NCBI GenBank assembly: GCA_020722685.1
Contig: DYKH01000077.1
Span: forward strand, 1 to 24,839
DNA: 24,839 nt
Direction of reading: 5' to 3'
Source: Caldithrix sp.
Lineage (GTDB): Bacteria > KSB1 > UBA2214 > DYKH01
The stretch's first letter is position 1. Each line of letters starts with the position of its first letter. Shown here one piece after another: positions 14,761-22,692 of this stretch. The notes beneath the pieces are model-generated. The model was not told the DNA's origin, did no database searches, and worked only from the letters and a program-made list of their open reading frames with translations. Position numbers and translations under genes: made by a program.

Positions 14761-15208
14761 TAGTGCTCATTCACCTCGTTCAAACGAGGTGTTAATGAAA
14801 GCCGTCTTTCATTAACTCCCAACTTCTGTTGGGTGGCCTCTTGAGGCAAAGCTCACCAAGCGCGCAAAAAAGGTACTCCGCGAGCGTGGCGGGCTTTGCT
14901 TAAGGAATTTGATCTTGTAATTGCTGACCCTCTGATCGGTTACAATCTTTCGGTGTTCTCACCTCGGCCTGCTACCTTCATTCAAGCCGGACTTGCGTTT
15001 TTGCAACATTTTTTCGATAGCGTGTTGCAAAAACACAACACGCTTTCGCCGCGAGTGATCGCGCATTCCCCTTAAGCGAAGGAAAATCTATGACGCAAAA
15101 CGCATCGGTTGAATGGCATGATGTTTGTTATGGCCTGAATCGCCGAGGGGATAGTAAGATGCTCGCAGGGGAGACCACACCTTCGGGCCGGGGGGCCCGG
15201 ACTTTTTT
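14761..15208 (+). ncRNA. Candidate large structured RNA ending at an intrinsic terminator
   Basis: Consecutive hairpins: CACCTCGT/ACGAGGTG with TCAA loop (14772-14791), GTTAATGAAAG/CTTTCATTAAC with CCGT loop (14791-14816), CCCAAC/GTTGGG with TTCT loop (14818-14833), and GCCT/AGGC (14836-14847). A 12-bp long-range helix joins 14894-14905 (CTTTGCTTAAGG) to 15070-15081 (CCTTAAGCGAAG, one G-U). Inside it are TTGTAATTG/CGGTTACAA (14915-14945), two mutually exclusive stems (14997-15008 with 15023-15034, or 15019-15027 with 15036-15044) and a GTGA tetraloop hairpin CGCGA/TCGCG (15050-15063). An ORF start (ATG 15090, GAAGG 7 bases upstream and partly inside the long helix) follows, but its frame runs through the terminator at 15182-15208 and looks degenerate. 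The layout recalls large RNAs that precede a compact ORF, such as HEARO/omega RNA; this is unproven. The 5' end is uncertain. Confidence 0.6.
15182..15208 (+). terminator. Intrinsic terminator closing the structured RNA
   Basis: TTCGGGCC (15182-15189) pairs with GGCCCGGA (15194-15201, one T-G wobble) around a GGGG loop, followed by C and six Ts. It is a strong GC-rich terminator in a stretch without any other convincing plus-strand gene. Confidence 0.85.
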
Positions 15209-15304
15209 GCTAAGCCGTACAAGCGCAAACTCTAGATCGACTCACACTCTTGACGGCCTTTACCGCCGGTCATGGAAGTTGCATTGTCCTGGTGACCAAT
15301 CACA

Positions 15305-15625
15305 GGGTAATCGACCATGAGAGCAAATTTCTCACGCAGAGCACGCGATGCGCACAATGCTTTTTCTCTGCTCTTGTTGCAGATGCCGCCGGTCCACGAG
15401 CCGGTCTTTGAGGTTTGAACGGCGACTGTTCATTGAAAGCCGTTCTCAAGGCTGTTTTCGTTGCGCAGACGCCAACCCCGGAGGTTCTTTCTCAGCGTTG
15501 ATTGCGTGCTGTGCGCAAGGTTGTCTTTTGTTGCGCAACGCCCGTTGCGGTTGCGAGCCGACTGTCAAATCCGGCGAGCTTGGCTTGAAAATTATAGCCC
15601 TGTTGTCACTTAATAGCCCATTCTT
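15305..15625 (+). repeat. ~300-bp dispersed repeat, copy 2
   Basis: Landmarks CTCACGC (15331), GGAGGTT (15480) and GCGAGCTTGGCTTGA (15574-15588) match copies 1 and 3 in order, at 149 and 243 bases from the first. It contains a perfect CGCAAC/GTTGCG hairpin (15534-15549). It ends at the stop codon of the convergent symporter gene, so it may act as that gene's 3' region. Confidence 0.85.
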
Positions 15626-17215
15626 TCAATCGCCTGTTATCCTTTTCCTCAGCGCCAACAGACTGCCCAGCGAAAGGCTGATGCTGCATCCGATCAGCAC
15701 GTACCAGGGCCAAGCGATTTTCAGCGGCGGCGTCGAGTAAATAAGCAGCATCGTCAGAATGGCCCATAGGGCGATGGCGCCTCGATGTAGCACATGCTTC
15801 GCTTTTAGAAAGGCCCACAGGCCGGCCAAAAGATTTAGCAGCACAATGGCAGTCAAGACCCATCCTTCTTGGCCGATCACCCAAGTCATGAAAAAAATTG
15901 CGGCCCACATGGCGACCAGAGCGTCCTCTTCTCCCGCGCGATGATTCAAATTGCCTAACAAAAAGCTGCCGAGTAGTCCACCGTAGGTGAAAGAGGCGAT
16001 CGCTAAACCCAACTCGACGACCGGATTCTTTTCATCCTGGAAAATGAGCGCTCCAGCGATGAAAACGATGCCCCAGAAAAAAGTGAAGGCGCGCGATAGC
16101 AGCAAGTCCTTGCGGGCAGAGTTGTCCCTACCCCAGCGCGGTTTGTAAAGATCCAGCATGGTGGAAGAGGCGATGGAATTGAGGGAGCCGCTCAGAGTAG
16201 ACATGGCGGCGGCAAAGATACCGGCGATGATGAATCCGGATACTCCAGCCGGCAGGCCTTCGACGATGAATCTCAGCAGGACTTCGTCCGAACGCAGCGC
16301 AGCCCCGCCATAGTAGGCGAACAGCATCAGCCCGAGCATTAAGAAAAGCACGAATTGCGCCATCACGATAACGCCGCTGGTGATCAGCGCTTTTTGGCTA
16401 CTACGCAAATTCTTACAAGCCAATAGACGCTGCACGATGAGCTGATCGGTTCCATGCGAGGCCATGGAGAGAAAAGCTCCCCCAAGGATTCCAGAAAGCA
16501 GGGTATAGTTGATTTGAAAGAATTCGGCCAACGGCTTGTTGAGTCCCAAAGTAAAAACCTGGAACTTGTTCGCCGGCGCGGCTGCGGCTACCACGCTTTC
16601 CCAACCATTCGGCAATTTGTAGAGCAGAACGATGCCAGCCAAGACGGCTCCGCCGACGTAGATGAACATCTGAATGACGTCCATCCACACCACGGCGCGG
16701 ATGCCACCGATGTAGGTGTAGATGAGGGTGAAAACGGCGATGACCAAAATGCTGGTGGGATAGTTCCAGCCCGTGATGACGGCCAGAGGAATCGCGGTGG
16801 CGAATAGGCGGACGCCATCAGCCAACAGTCGGGTCAATTGAAACACGACCGAGGCGAAACTTCGCATCCTTTGCCCAAACCGGTTGCCCAAGAATTCATA
16901 GGCGGTGTACATCTCGCCGCGATAATAGGCAGGGAGGAGAACAAACGAAATGACGATCCGACCCAGCAGATAACCAAGGGTGATCTGAAGGAAATTGAGA
17001 TTGGTCAAATAGGCCAATCCTGGAATGCTGATGAAGGTGAGGGTGCTGGTTTCGGTCGCCACCACCGAAAAGCAAATAGCCGCCCACGGCAGATTGCGGT
17101 CGCCCAAAAAGTAATCCTTGGTGTTCCGCTGCTTTTTCCCTAACCAAGCGCCAAAAACCGTGACCCCGATGAGGTATGCGAATAAAATAGCGTAATCAAT
17201 CGGTGTAAAACCCAT
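15626..17215 (-). CDS. Sodium/solute symporter (SSS family)
   Basis: About 529 residues with roughly 13-14 hydrophobic helices, normal for SSS transporters. The opening FTPIDYAILFAYLIGVTVFG followed by KDYFLGDRNLPWAA is typical of helix 1 and the first loop. The conserved sodium-site region ATETSTLTFISIPG lies near residue 55. The family signature GIFAAAMSTLSGSLNSIASS lies near residue 340. The substrate cannot be read from sequence; the closest look is to sugar or organic-acid members (sialic acid, glucose, myo-inositol type). Start: ATG at 17215 with GGGAG just upstream; an ATG four codons earlier lacks a site. A purine-rich GAGAAC/GAGCAG tract lies immediately upstream. It is transcribed alone. 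Confidence 0.92.
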   Translation of the reverse strand: MGFTPIDYAILFAYLIGVTVFGAWLGKKQRNTKDYFLGDRNLPWAAICFSVVATETSTLTFISIPGLAYLTNLNFLQITLGYLLGRIVISFVLLPAYYRGEMYTAYEFLGNRFGQRMRSFASVVFQLTRLLADGVRLFATAIPLAVITGWNYPTSILVIAVFTLIYTYIGGIRAVVWMDVIQMFIYVGGAVLAGIVLLYKLPNGWESVVAAAAPANKFQVFTLGLNKPLAEFFQINYTLLSGILGGAFLSMASHGTDQLIVQRLLACKNLRSSQKALITSGVIVMAQFVLFLMLGLMLFAYYGGAALRSDEVLLRFIVEGLPAGVSGFIIAGIFAAAMSTLSGSLNSIASSTMLDLYKPRWGRDNSARKDLLLSRAFTFFWGIVFIAGALIFQDEKNPVVELGLAIASFTYGGLLGSFLLGNLNHRAGEEDALVAMWAAIFFMTWVIGQEGWVLTAIVLLNLLAGLWAFLKAKHVLHRGAIALWAILTMLLIYSTPPLKIAWPWYVLIGCSISLSLGSLLALRKRITGD

Positions 17216-17230
17216 CACCTCTCCCATTGG

Positions 17231-17285
17231 TAATCTTAATCGTGCTCGTAATCTTATTCTTACTCCTGCTCGTTCTCCTGCTCCA
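17231..17285 (-). repeat. Degenerate GAGCAG/GAGAAC tract, copy 2
   Basis: On the minus strand it reads GAGCAGGAGAACGAGCAGGA, then AAGAATAAGATTACGAGCAC, ending 15 bases before the symporter start. Same orientation relative to the gene as the tracts at 12097-12146 and 22697-22765. The rest of the 17286-17569 gap shows a 7-bp inverted repeat (CCGAAAG 17459-17465, CTTTCGG 17489-17495) and no gene. Confidence 0.6.
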
Positions 17286-17569
17286 GCAAAGTACGGAAAT
17301 CTGTCAGTAAAAACAACGAAAAATCCTCTGCCCGTGTTTTCTTTTTTGATCCATCAGCTTTCCGACGCATGAAATTCTATCTCCAAGAAACCGCTTGATT
17401 CTCTTTTGCTTTGTGGTTATATTTCGCGGTCAGTTCAAACCGTCATGGGTTAGAAAAGCCGAAAGCCTCCCAGCGGTTGTAGCAAGCACTTTCGGTTCGA
17501 AAAACTGCCTTGCGGCATGATAGAATCTCGTGTCATAATGAACAGGGGGGAGGCCTTTACTGTAATAGC

Positions 17570-18445
17570 ATGAACAATCCCTACAAAAGAACGGATGTTT
17601 TTGCCTGCAATTTCGGCTCACATGGCAGGTTTGCCAATCGGGTCTCGGTTTATCACGTCATGCAGGTCAAAAAGTGCTATCCACACGGCTGCATCTTTTT
17701 CAAGTGGTCATGCGCTCTAAAGAACAAAGGCAAGAATTGTCCGCGCGGCTTTGATCACCTCGGCAGACTTTGCGAAGGTTGTACACAGTATCATGACGAG
17801 AAAGAGCATTATCAGCCCAAAATCATCTTGAAGGCAGAAGAATTCGAGAGATTCAAGGCCGAGCTGGAAGATTTCGAAGATTGGCTGACGGAAGTTCGCA
17901 ATCGTGACGTCAGCTTTTGGTGCGAAGTCGATTCCATCAAGCCGCTTTTTCGAAAGGAAGTCGCCGCCGACAAAGGCCAAATCCGGCTCGATGGATATTT
18001 GCTGATCATGCGCCAAGGCTACATCGGCTCGACTTCTTTTGACGACGTTTTTTATGCCCGCATTTCGCCTCACGAGCAGGAGAGACTTTGCCTTGCTCCC
18101 GGAGATCGCTTCGAGGCAAAGGGCCTGCTCAAGCTGGATCGCGGAAGAATTCTCCTGGCGAAAGTTTGGGCTGTGAATTTCGACCATCGTTCCGGCGCTG
18201 AAACCTGGAGCAATAGCAAGGCGTTAGTCGCCCGACAAACAGCCACTCAATTCTTCCGGCAGCCGGAATCCTGTCTGCATTGCCCCAAAGGTGCATTGGT
18301 GGACGTTGTCGAAAGAGCCAACGGGCAAACACAAACACGCCGACAGCTTTATTGCCTGGAAGGCATTCCAGATCCACACCTTTGTTACGTAGCAGCGATG
18401 GAGAAACTGGATCGTTGCGCTTATGAAATGTCTACAACCAATTGA
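17570..18445 (+). CDS. Conserved-looking Cys-rich protein of unknown function
   Basis: 291 residues from the ATG at 17570; the ORF is open for 20 more codons with no better start. The first 71 residues hold seven cysteines (C13, C36, C41, C48, C57, C68, C71), including KKCYPHGC and LCEGC, suggesting zinc or iron-sulfur binding. A charged helical stretch follows (EEFERFKAELEDFEDWLTEV). The middle (about 115-215) is beta-rich, with GYLLIMRQGYIG, FYARISPHEQERL and GDRFEAKGLLKLDRGRILLAKVW, which could be an OB-like fold. The C-terminus has a further CLHCPKG and LYCLEG pair. I do not recognise the family. It ends 31 bases before proS and is likely co-transcribed with it. Confidence 0.75.
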   Translation: MNNPYKRTDVFACNFGSHGRFANRVSVYHVMQVKKCYPHGCIFFKWSCALKNKGKNCPRGFDHLGRLCEGCTQYHDEKEHYQPKIILKAEEFERFKAELEDFEDWLTEVRNRDVSFWCEVDSIKPLFRKEVAADKGQIRLDGYLLIMRQGYIGSTSFDDVFYARISPHEQERLCLAPGDRFEAKGLLKLDRGRILLAKVWAVNFDHRSGAETWSNSKALVARQTATQFFRQPESCLHCPKGALVDVVERANGQTQTRRQLYCLEGIPDPHLCYVAAMEKLDRCAYEMSTTN

Positions 18446-18476
18446 GCTATCTTTACTCCATTGAAGCAGAAGGACT

Positions 18477-19907
18477 ATGGCCAAAGGAATTACAAAAAGA
18501 TCAGAGGATTATTCACGGTGGTATTTGGACGTTGTTGCGGCGGCGGATCTCGCTGAGCATTCCGCTGTCAAAGGCTGCATGGTCATCAAGCCGAACGGCT
18601 ATGCCTTGTGGGAAAAAATTCAGGCCCAACTGGATCGCATGTTCAAGGACACAGGGCATGTGAATGCCTATTTCCCGTTGTTCATACCGGAAAGTTTTCT
18701 ACAAAAAGAAGCCGAGCATGTGGAAGGCTTTGCCCCCGAATGCGCGGTCGTGACGCACGGCGGCGGGAAAAAGTTGGAAGAACCATTGGTCATTCGTCCG
18801 ACTTCGGAGACCATCATTTGGTCGACCTACAAAAAGTGGATTCAGTCCTATCGCGATCTGCCCATCTTGATCAATCAATGGGCGAACGTCGTCCGCTGGG
18901 AAATGCGCACACGGCTTTTTTTGCGCACAACCGAATTTCTTTGGCAGGAAGGCCATACCGCTCATGCAACGGCTGAGGAGGCGGAACAGGAAACCCTGCA
19001 GATGCTCGACGTTTATCGCACCTTTGCCGAAGAGTATTTGGCCGCTCCGGTATTTGTCGGCGTCAAAACTGAAAGCCAAAAATTCGCCGGTGCGGTGCGA
19101 ACCTACTGCATCGAGGCCATGATGCAGGACGGCAAGGCATTGCAGGCCGGCACCTCGCATAATTTGGGACAAAATTTTGCCAAAGCATTCGACGTGACCT
19201 TTCAAGATGAAGCCGGAAAACTATCTCACGTCTGGGCCACGAGCTGGGGCGTTTCTACCCGACTCATCGGCGCCTTAATCATGCTGCACGGCGACGACAA
19301 TGGTCTGGTCATTCCGCCGCGCTTGGCGCCGATCAAGGCCGTCGTCATTCCGATCTGGAAAGGCGACGATGAGATCGGAACAATGAGGGAAAAGGCCCGC
19401 GAGCTAACCCAAGGTTGGAAAGATCGAATCGCCTTCAAGATCGATGACCGCGATCAGTACCGGCCGGGCTGGAAATTTAACGAATGGGAAAAACGCGGTG
19501 TGCCGATTCGCATCGAGCTGGGACCGAAGGACGTTGAGCTCCACCAGGTTGTGGTAGTAAGACGCGATACCGGCGAAAAGATACCCATGCCACAAGAGGG
19601 CTTGCTGCCGAAACTGGAAGCCCTGCTGGAAACCATGCAAAGAGAGATGCTGGAAAAAGCCCGCCAATTCCGCGACGCAAATACCTTTGTCGAGGACAAC
19701 TATGCTGTTTTTCAAGAGCGCATCGAGCAGCCGGGCGGGTTCTTCTGGCTGCATTGGTGCGGCGATCCGCTCTGCGAAGCCAAGTTTCAGGAGACCTCCA
19801 AGGCCACGATTCGTCTGGTGCCTATGGATGGCAAAAAGGAGGCGGGCGTTTGCATCGTTTGCGGAAAAGCTTCGCAACAACGAGTGTTGGTTGCCAAGGC
19901 CTACTAA
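18477..19907 (+). CDS. proS: Prolyl-tRNA synthetase, archaeal/eukaryotic type
   Basis: 476 residues, the length of the short class lacking the editing insertion of the long bacterial enzyme. The class II core is clear: [20 protein letters not shown] at the start, [30 protein letters not shown] (motif 2 region: RPTSE), [37 protein letters not shown], and [16 protein letters not shown]. The anticodon-binding domain begins near [11 protein letters not shown], and a C-terminal zinc-type domain has [11 protein letters not shown] and CIVCGKA. It charges tRNA-Pro. Start ATG at 18477 has AGAAGGA about 3-9 bases upstream. It is probably in one operon with the preceding Cys-rich gene. The archaeal/eukaryotic type is common in several bacterial phyla, including FCB relatives. 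Confidence 0.97.
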   Translation: MAKGITKRSEDYSRWYLDVVAAADLAEHSAVKGCMVIKPNGYALWEKIQAQLDRMFKDTGHVNAYFPLFIPESFLQKEAEHVEGFAPECAVVTHGGGKKLEEPLVIRPTSETIIWSTYKKWIQSYRDLPILINQWANVVRWEMRTRLFLRTTEFLWQEGHTAHATAEEAEQETLQMLDVYRTFAEEYLAAPVFVGVKTESQKFAGAVRTYCIEAMMQDGKALQAGTSHNLGQNFAKAFDVTFQDEAGKLSHVWATSWGVSTRLIGALIMLHGDDNGLVIPPRLAPIKAVVIPIWKGDDEIGTMREKARELTQGWKDRIAFKIDDRDQYRPGWKFNEWEKRGVPIRIELGPKDVELHQVVVVRRDTGEKIPMPQEGLLPKLEALLETMQREMLEKARQFRDANTFVEDNYAVFQERIEQPGGFFWLHWCGDPLCEAKFQETSKATIRLVPMDGKKEAGVCIVCGKASQQRVLVAKAY

Positions 19908-19919
19908 TCGGATTTGTAA

Positions 19920-19948
19920 CTCTGACAGGATTCCAAACCCTGTCAGAG
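19920..19948. repeat. Perfect 10-bp hairpin after proS
   Basis: CTCTGACAGG (19920-19929) pairs with CCTGTCAGAG (19939-19948) around a 9-base loop, 13 bases after the proS stop. There is no T-tract, so termination is uncertain. The core resembles the arms of the terminator at 3162-3188, suggesting a related family of hairpins placed after genes. Confidence 0.6.
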
Positions 19949-20007
19949 CCGCAATGACACTCGCCTAGGTCGACAGAATATACCTTTTATTAGAGTAGGT
20001 AAGGAAA

Positions 20008-20463
20008 ATGCCAAAAAGAAAAAAGGAATTGCTCAACATCGAAATTCCCAGCAAGGCGGTGCGCATTCAACATGCGAGCTGTCCTAACGGACATTCCTTG
20101 ATGGATTCCGAGCACAAGATTAACGGCTATGCTTCAGTTACGGTGAAAGCCAAATATCGAGACCATGTCGGTCTCATTCATCTCGACCCCATCTACGGCA
20201 GCTTTAAGAACCTGATGGAGATAACGGTTCCTCAGGGCGAAATCGTCGAGCTGTTTTGTCCGGAGTGTGATGTTTCCCTGACTGATTCGCGACAAAAGTG
20301 TGTCGTGTGCTCGGCGCCCATGTTTGCCTTACTCTTACCTCATGGTGGAACGGTCGAAGGCTGTCTGCGCAACGGCTGCCATCATCACCACCTCAAGGTC
20401 GCGGATGGCAAGGAGTTGCTGAAAAAGCTGTCGGAAATTCACATAATTGACTCCTATTTGTGA
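20008..20463 (+). CDS. Zinc-ribbon-like protein of unknown function
   Basis: 151 residues, start ATG at 20008 preceded by TAAGGAAA. Metal-binding candidates are C25 with H29 (SCPNGH), C84/C87 (FCPECD), C98/C101 (KCVVCS), and C119/C124 with a run of four histidines (GCLRNGCHHHH). A beta-rich middle (about 40-80) separates the first and second clusters. No catalytic motif is seen; a cytoplasmic zinc-ribbon regulator or assembly factor is possible, but that is a guess. It lies 18 bases upstream of era and is likely co-transcribed with it. Confidence 0.75.
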   Translation: MPKRKKELLNIEIPSKAVRIQHASCPNGHSLMDSEHKINGYASVTVKAKYRDHVGLIHLDPIYGSFKNLMEITVPQGEIVELFCPECDVSLTDSRQKCVVCSAPMFALLLPHGGTVEGCLRNGCHHHHLKVADGKELLKKLSEIHIIDSYL

Positions 20464-20481
20464 GAAGGGCCGCATTAAGGG

Positions 20482-21387
20482 ATGTCGTCGATTGCCCAGG
20501 ATTTTAAGACCGGCTACGTGGCCATCGTCGGACGGCCCAATGTCGGCAAATCGACTCTCGTCAATAAGCTTCTCAGCTTTCGTCTCTCCATCATCACTCC
20601 CAAGCCGCAAACGACCCGGCATCGCATCCTCGGCATCAAATCCGGCGAAAACTATCAAATCATTTTCTGGGATACGCCGGGATTGATCGATCCGGTCTAC
20701 AAGCTCCAAAGCGTCATGGTAAAAGCCGCTCAAACGGCCATTGCCGAAGCGGATGTGAATCTGTTTTTGATCGAGGCTGCCGCCAAGCTCGAGCCGGCCG
20801 CAAAGGATGTCGATATTTTGAACCACCTCATCTTGGCCGCCAAGCCGATTATCCTCGCCATCAATAAAGTCGACTTGCTCGAAAAGAGGCTTTTACTGCC
20901 GCTCATCGATGCCTATCAAAAGCTGCACAACTTTGCCGACATCGTGCCGATTTCTGCATTGCAGGGCGAAAACCTCGGTGCTTTGGAAGAGGTCATCGTC
21001 CGGCTAATCCCCACGGGCCCGGCCTTTTATCCGCAGGACTCTCTGACCGAGCATCCGGAAAGGTTTTTTGTCAGCGAGATCATTCGTGAAAAGATTCTGC
21101 TGAGCTATGGCGATGAGGTTCCTTATTCGACGGCCGTTGTGATCGATGAATTCCGCGAACAGAAAGGGCGCAAGGACCTTATCAAGGCCAGAATCGTGGT
21201 GGAAAAGAGTTCGCAAAAGGCGATCATTATCGGCAAGGGAGGAAGCGCTTTGAAAAAGGTGGGACAACTAGCGCGCCAGGAGATTGAGGAGTTCTTAGGC
21301 CGGCCGGTGTTTCTGGAACTCTGGGTTGCGGTGCGCGAGAAGTGGCGGCAAAAAGATGCCTTCCTCAAGGAATTTGGCTATGAGTGA
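20482..21387 (+). CDS. era: GTPase Era
   Basis: 301 residues, normal for Era. The GTPase domain has G1 GRPNVGKS (17-24), the switch PQTTRH (G2), G3 DTPG and G4 NKVD, with G5 SALQG. The C-terminal KH domain has the ARIVVEKSSQKAIIIGKGG stretch (GKGG core loop) and ELWVAVREKWRQ. Era binds 16S rRNA and helps small-subunit assembly. The start ATG follows AAGGG closely. It is encoded just after the zinc-ribbon gene, with no recF/rnc-type neighbours in view. Confidence 0.97.
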   Translation: MSSIAQDFKTGYVAIVGRPNVGKSTLVNKLLSFRLSIITPKPQTTRHRILGIKSGENYQIIFWDTPGLIDPVYKLQSVMVKAAQTAIAEADVNLFLIEAAAKLEPAAKDVDILNHLILAAKPIILAINKVDLLEKRLLLPLIDAYQKLHNFADIVPISALQGENLGALEEVIVRLIPTGPAFYPQDSLTEHPERFFVSEIIREKILLSYGDEVPYSTAVVIDEFREQKGRKDLIKARIVVEKSSQKAIIIGKGGSALKKVGQLARQEIEEFLGRPVFLELWVAVREKWRQKDAFLKEFGYE

Positions 21388-21438
21388 GGGTGAGGATTCA
21401 GCCGTCCGAGGTAAAGCTCGTCTTTCGGCCGCCTATCC

Positions 21439-21517
21439 TTGTCATTCCGGCGGATGCCGGAATCTCCATAGACATCGACGATTCTTCAGGAGACCCCTGC
21501 ATCCGCAGAGGTGACAA
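21439..21517. repeat. Miniature inverted-repeat element, copy C
   Basis: 79 bp with ends TTGTCA and TGACAA. The left half contains the perfect hairpin TTCCGGCGGATGCCGGAA; the right half (CCCCTGCATCCGCAGAGG) forms another, with the whole being an inverted pair. It fills the gap between convergent era and the DUF5009 gene and could serve as a two-way terminator. Confidence 0.75.
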
Positions 21518-22630
21518 TTATGCCTTTAGGAATATCTTCTGCTTGTAAAGGAAAAACAGAAACAGCCATTTGACGGCCAGCACGCAGCTTGCCACAAAGA
21601 ACGGCTTGAAAGCACCCAAGTGGTCGACAAATCCGTGAATAAAAATGTCGGCAATGATACCGAAATTAAACAGAGACTGCGCCACATAAATGGTGATGGG
21701 ATTCAAACCGATCACCACAAAGAAGAATGCCCACCTTTGATATCCACGCACGTCGATGATCCAATAGAACAAAGCCAGCAGTAGCATACTCCAGCCGCCC
21801 GCATAGAGCACATAAGAGCTGGTCCAGATCAGCTTGTTGATGGGGAAAACAATGCTCCACAATCCCGCTACAACCAAGCAGGCCACGCCGACGGCTGCCA
21901 GGCGCAGGACTTTTGTCCCTTGCGGCTGTGAGGTTCTCAGCCAATGCCCGCTGAGAACTCCCAGCAGCGTCGTCGCAATGGCCGGAATGGTGCTGAGAAT
22001 ACCCTCGTTGTCGCCAAATTCGAAGCAGCAGAACCTGCCCGGCAAGAACAAGCGATCGATGTAAGAGGCTAAATTGCCTTCTGGCGTCAGCGCTCCCGAG
22101 CCGAAACCGGGCACCGGAATAAGCGCCATCGCTCCCCAATAAAGAAGCAGGATGGCACCGGCGGTGATGGCCTGACCTTTGATTTTGAAATTCATGACAA
22201 TGATGCCGGCAAATAAGCTGCAAAGAGAAATCCGCTGCAACACCCCCGCCCAGCGAAAGTTCCCGAAATTGAAATCCAAAATCTTGTTGTGCACCAGACC
22301 CAGGACAAACAAGGTCAAAGCTCGCTTGAAGATGTGGACGTAAAGATCCTTGCGGCTGTCACCGCGCTCCAACCTCTTGCTGATGGAAAAGGGCATGCTG
22401 GCGCCGACGATGAACAGAAAAAGGGGGAAAATCAGATCGTAAAAAGTAAAGCCATTCCAGCTCGAATGGTCGAATTGTCTGGTGATCGTTTCGGCAAAAG
22501 GCAAATTGAGCCATTTTACCAGCGACAATAAAACGCTGGCGCCGCCGGTGATCCACAACATATCGAATCCCCGCAAGGCATCGATAGATACCACTCGTCC
22601 CGCCGGGACGTTCTTCATCTCAGTTGACAT
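21518..22630 (-). CDS. DUF5009/NagX-type membrane acyltransferase
   Basis: 370 residues with about 10 hydrophobic helices. The opening RVVSIDALRGFDMLWI is the conserved start of this family. The next conserved block FDHSSWNGFTFYDLIFPLFL contains the histidine and aspartate that correspond to the active region of heparan-alpha-glucosaminide N-acetyltransferase and bacterial NagX. Later landmarks are RWAGVLQRISLCSLF and GFGSGALTPEGNLASYIDR, plus VVIGLNPITIYV. The family moves acetyl groups from the cytoplasm to amino sugars outside the membrane. The true substrate is not determined. The start ATG has GGAGAGG about 5-7 bases upstream. A GAGCAR-like tract precedes it, overlapping the end of the methyltransferase gene. 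Confidence 0.88.
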   Translation of the reverse strand: MSTEMKNVPAGRVVSIDALRGFDMLWITGGASVLLSLVKWLNLPFAETITRQFDHSSWNGFTFYDLIFPLFLFIVGASMPFSISKRLERGDSRKDLYVHIFKRALTLFVLGLVHNKILDFNFGNFRWAGVLQRISLCSLFAGIIVMNFKIKGQAITAGAILLLYWGAMALIPVPGFGSGALTPEGNLASYIDRLFLPGRFCCFEFGDNEGILSTIPAIATTLLGVLSGHWLRTSQPQGTKVLRLAAVGVACLVVAGLWSIVFPINKLIWTSSYVLYAGGWSMLLLALFYWIIDVRGYQRWAFFFVVIGLNPITIYVAQSLFNFGIIADIFIHGFVDHLGAFKPFFVASCVLAVKWLFLFFLYKQKIFLKA

Positions 22631-22692
22631 TCTTTCCTCTCCATTAGTTTAGTTTTGCAGGCGATGAATGTTAACGCAATCTTGCTCCCCAT

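Noticed and set aside
14761..15240. A group II intron
   Set aside because: No convincing domain V hairpin (GAGCCGUAU...GAAA...ACGGUUC type) and no reverse transcriptase. AAGCCGTAC at 15213-15221 alone is not enough.
15090..15320. A 76-codon protein gene starting at ATG 15090
   Set aside because: The start has a fair ribosome-binding site, but the frame crosses an intrinsic terminator at 15182-15208, and the product resembles no family. It is treated as a remnant or incidental ORF within the structured RNA region.
14700..15330. A CRISPR array beside the cas2 remnant
   Set aside because: No regularly spaced direct repeats were found; the repeated words here are inverted and form hairpins.
15348..15740. 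A 130-codon ORF covering repeat copy 2
   Set aside because: The matching frame is stopped in copies 1 and 3, and the ORF runs antisense into the symporter gene.
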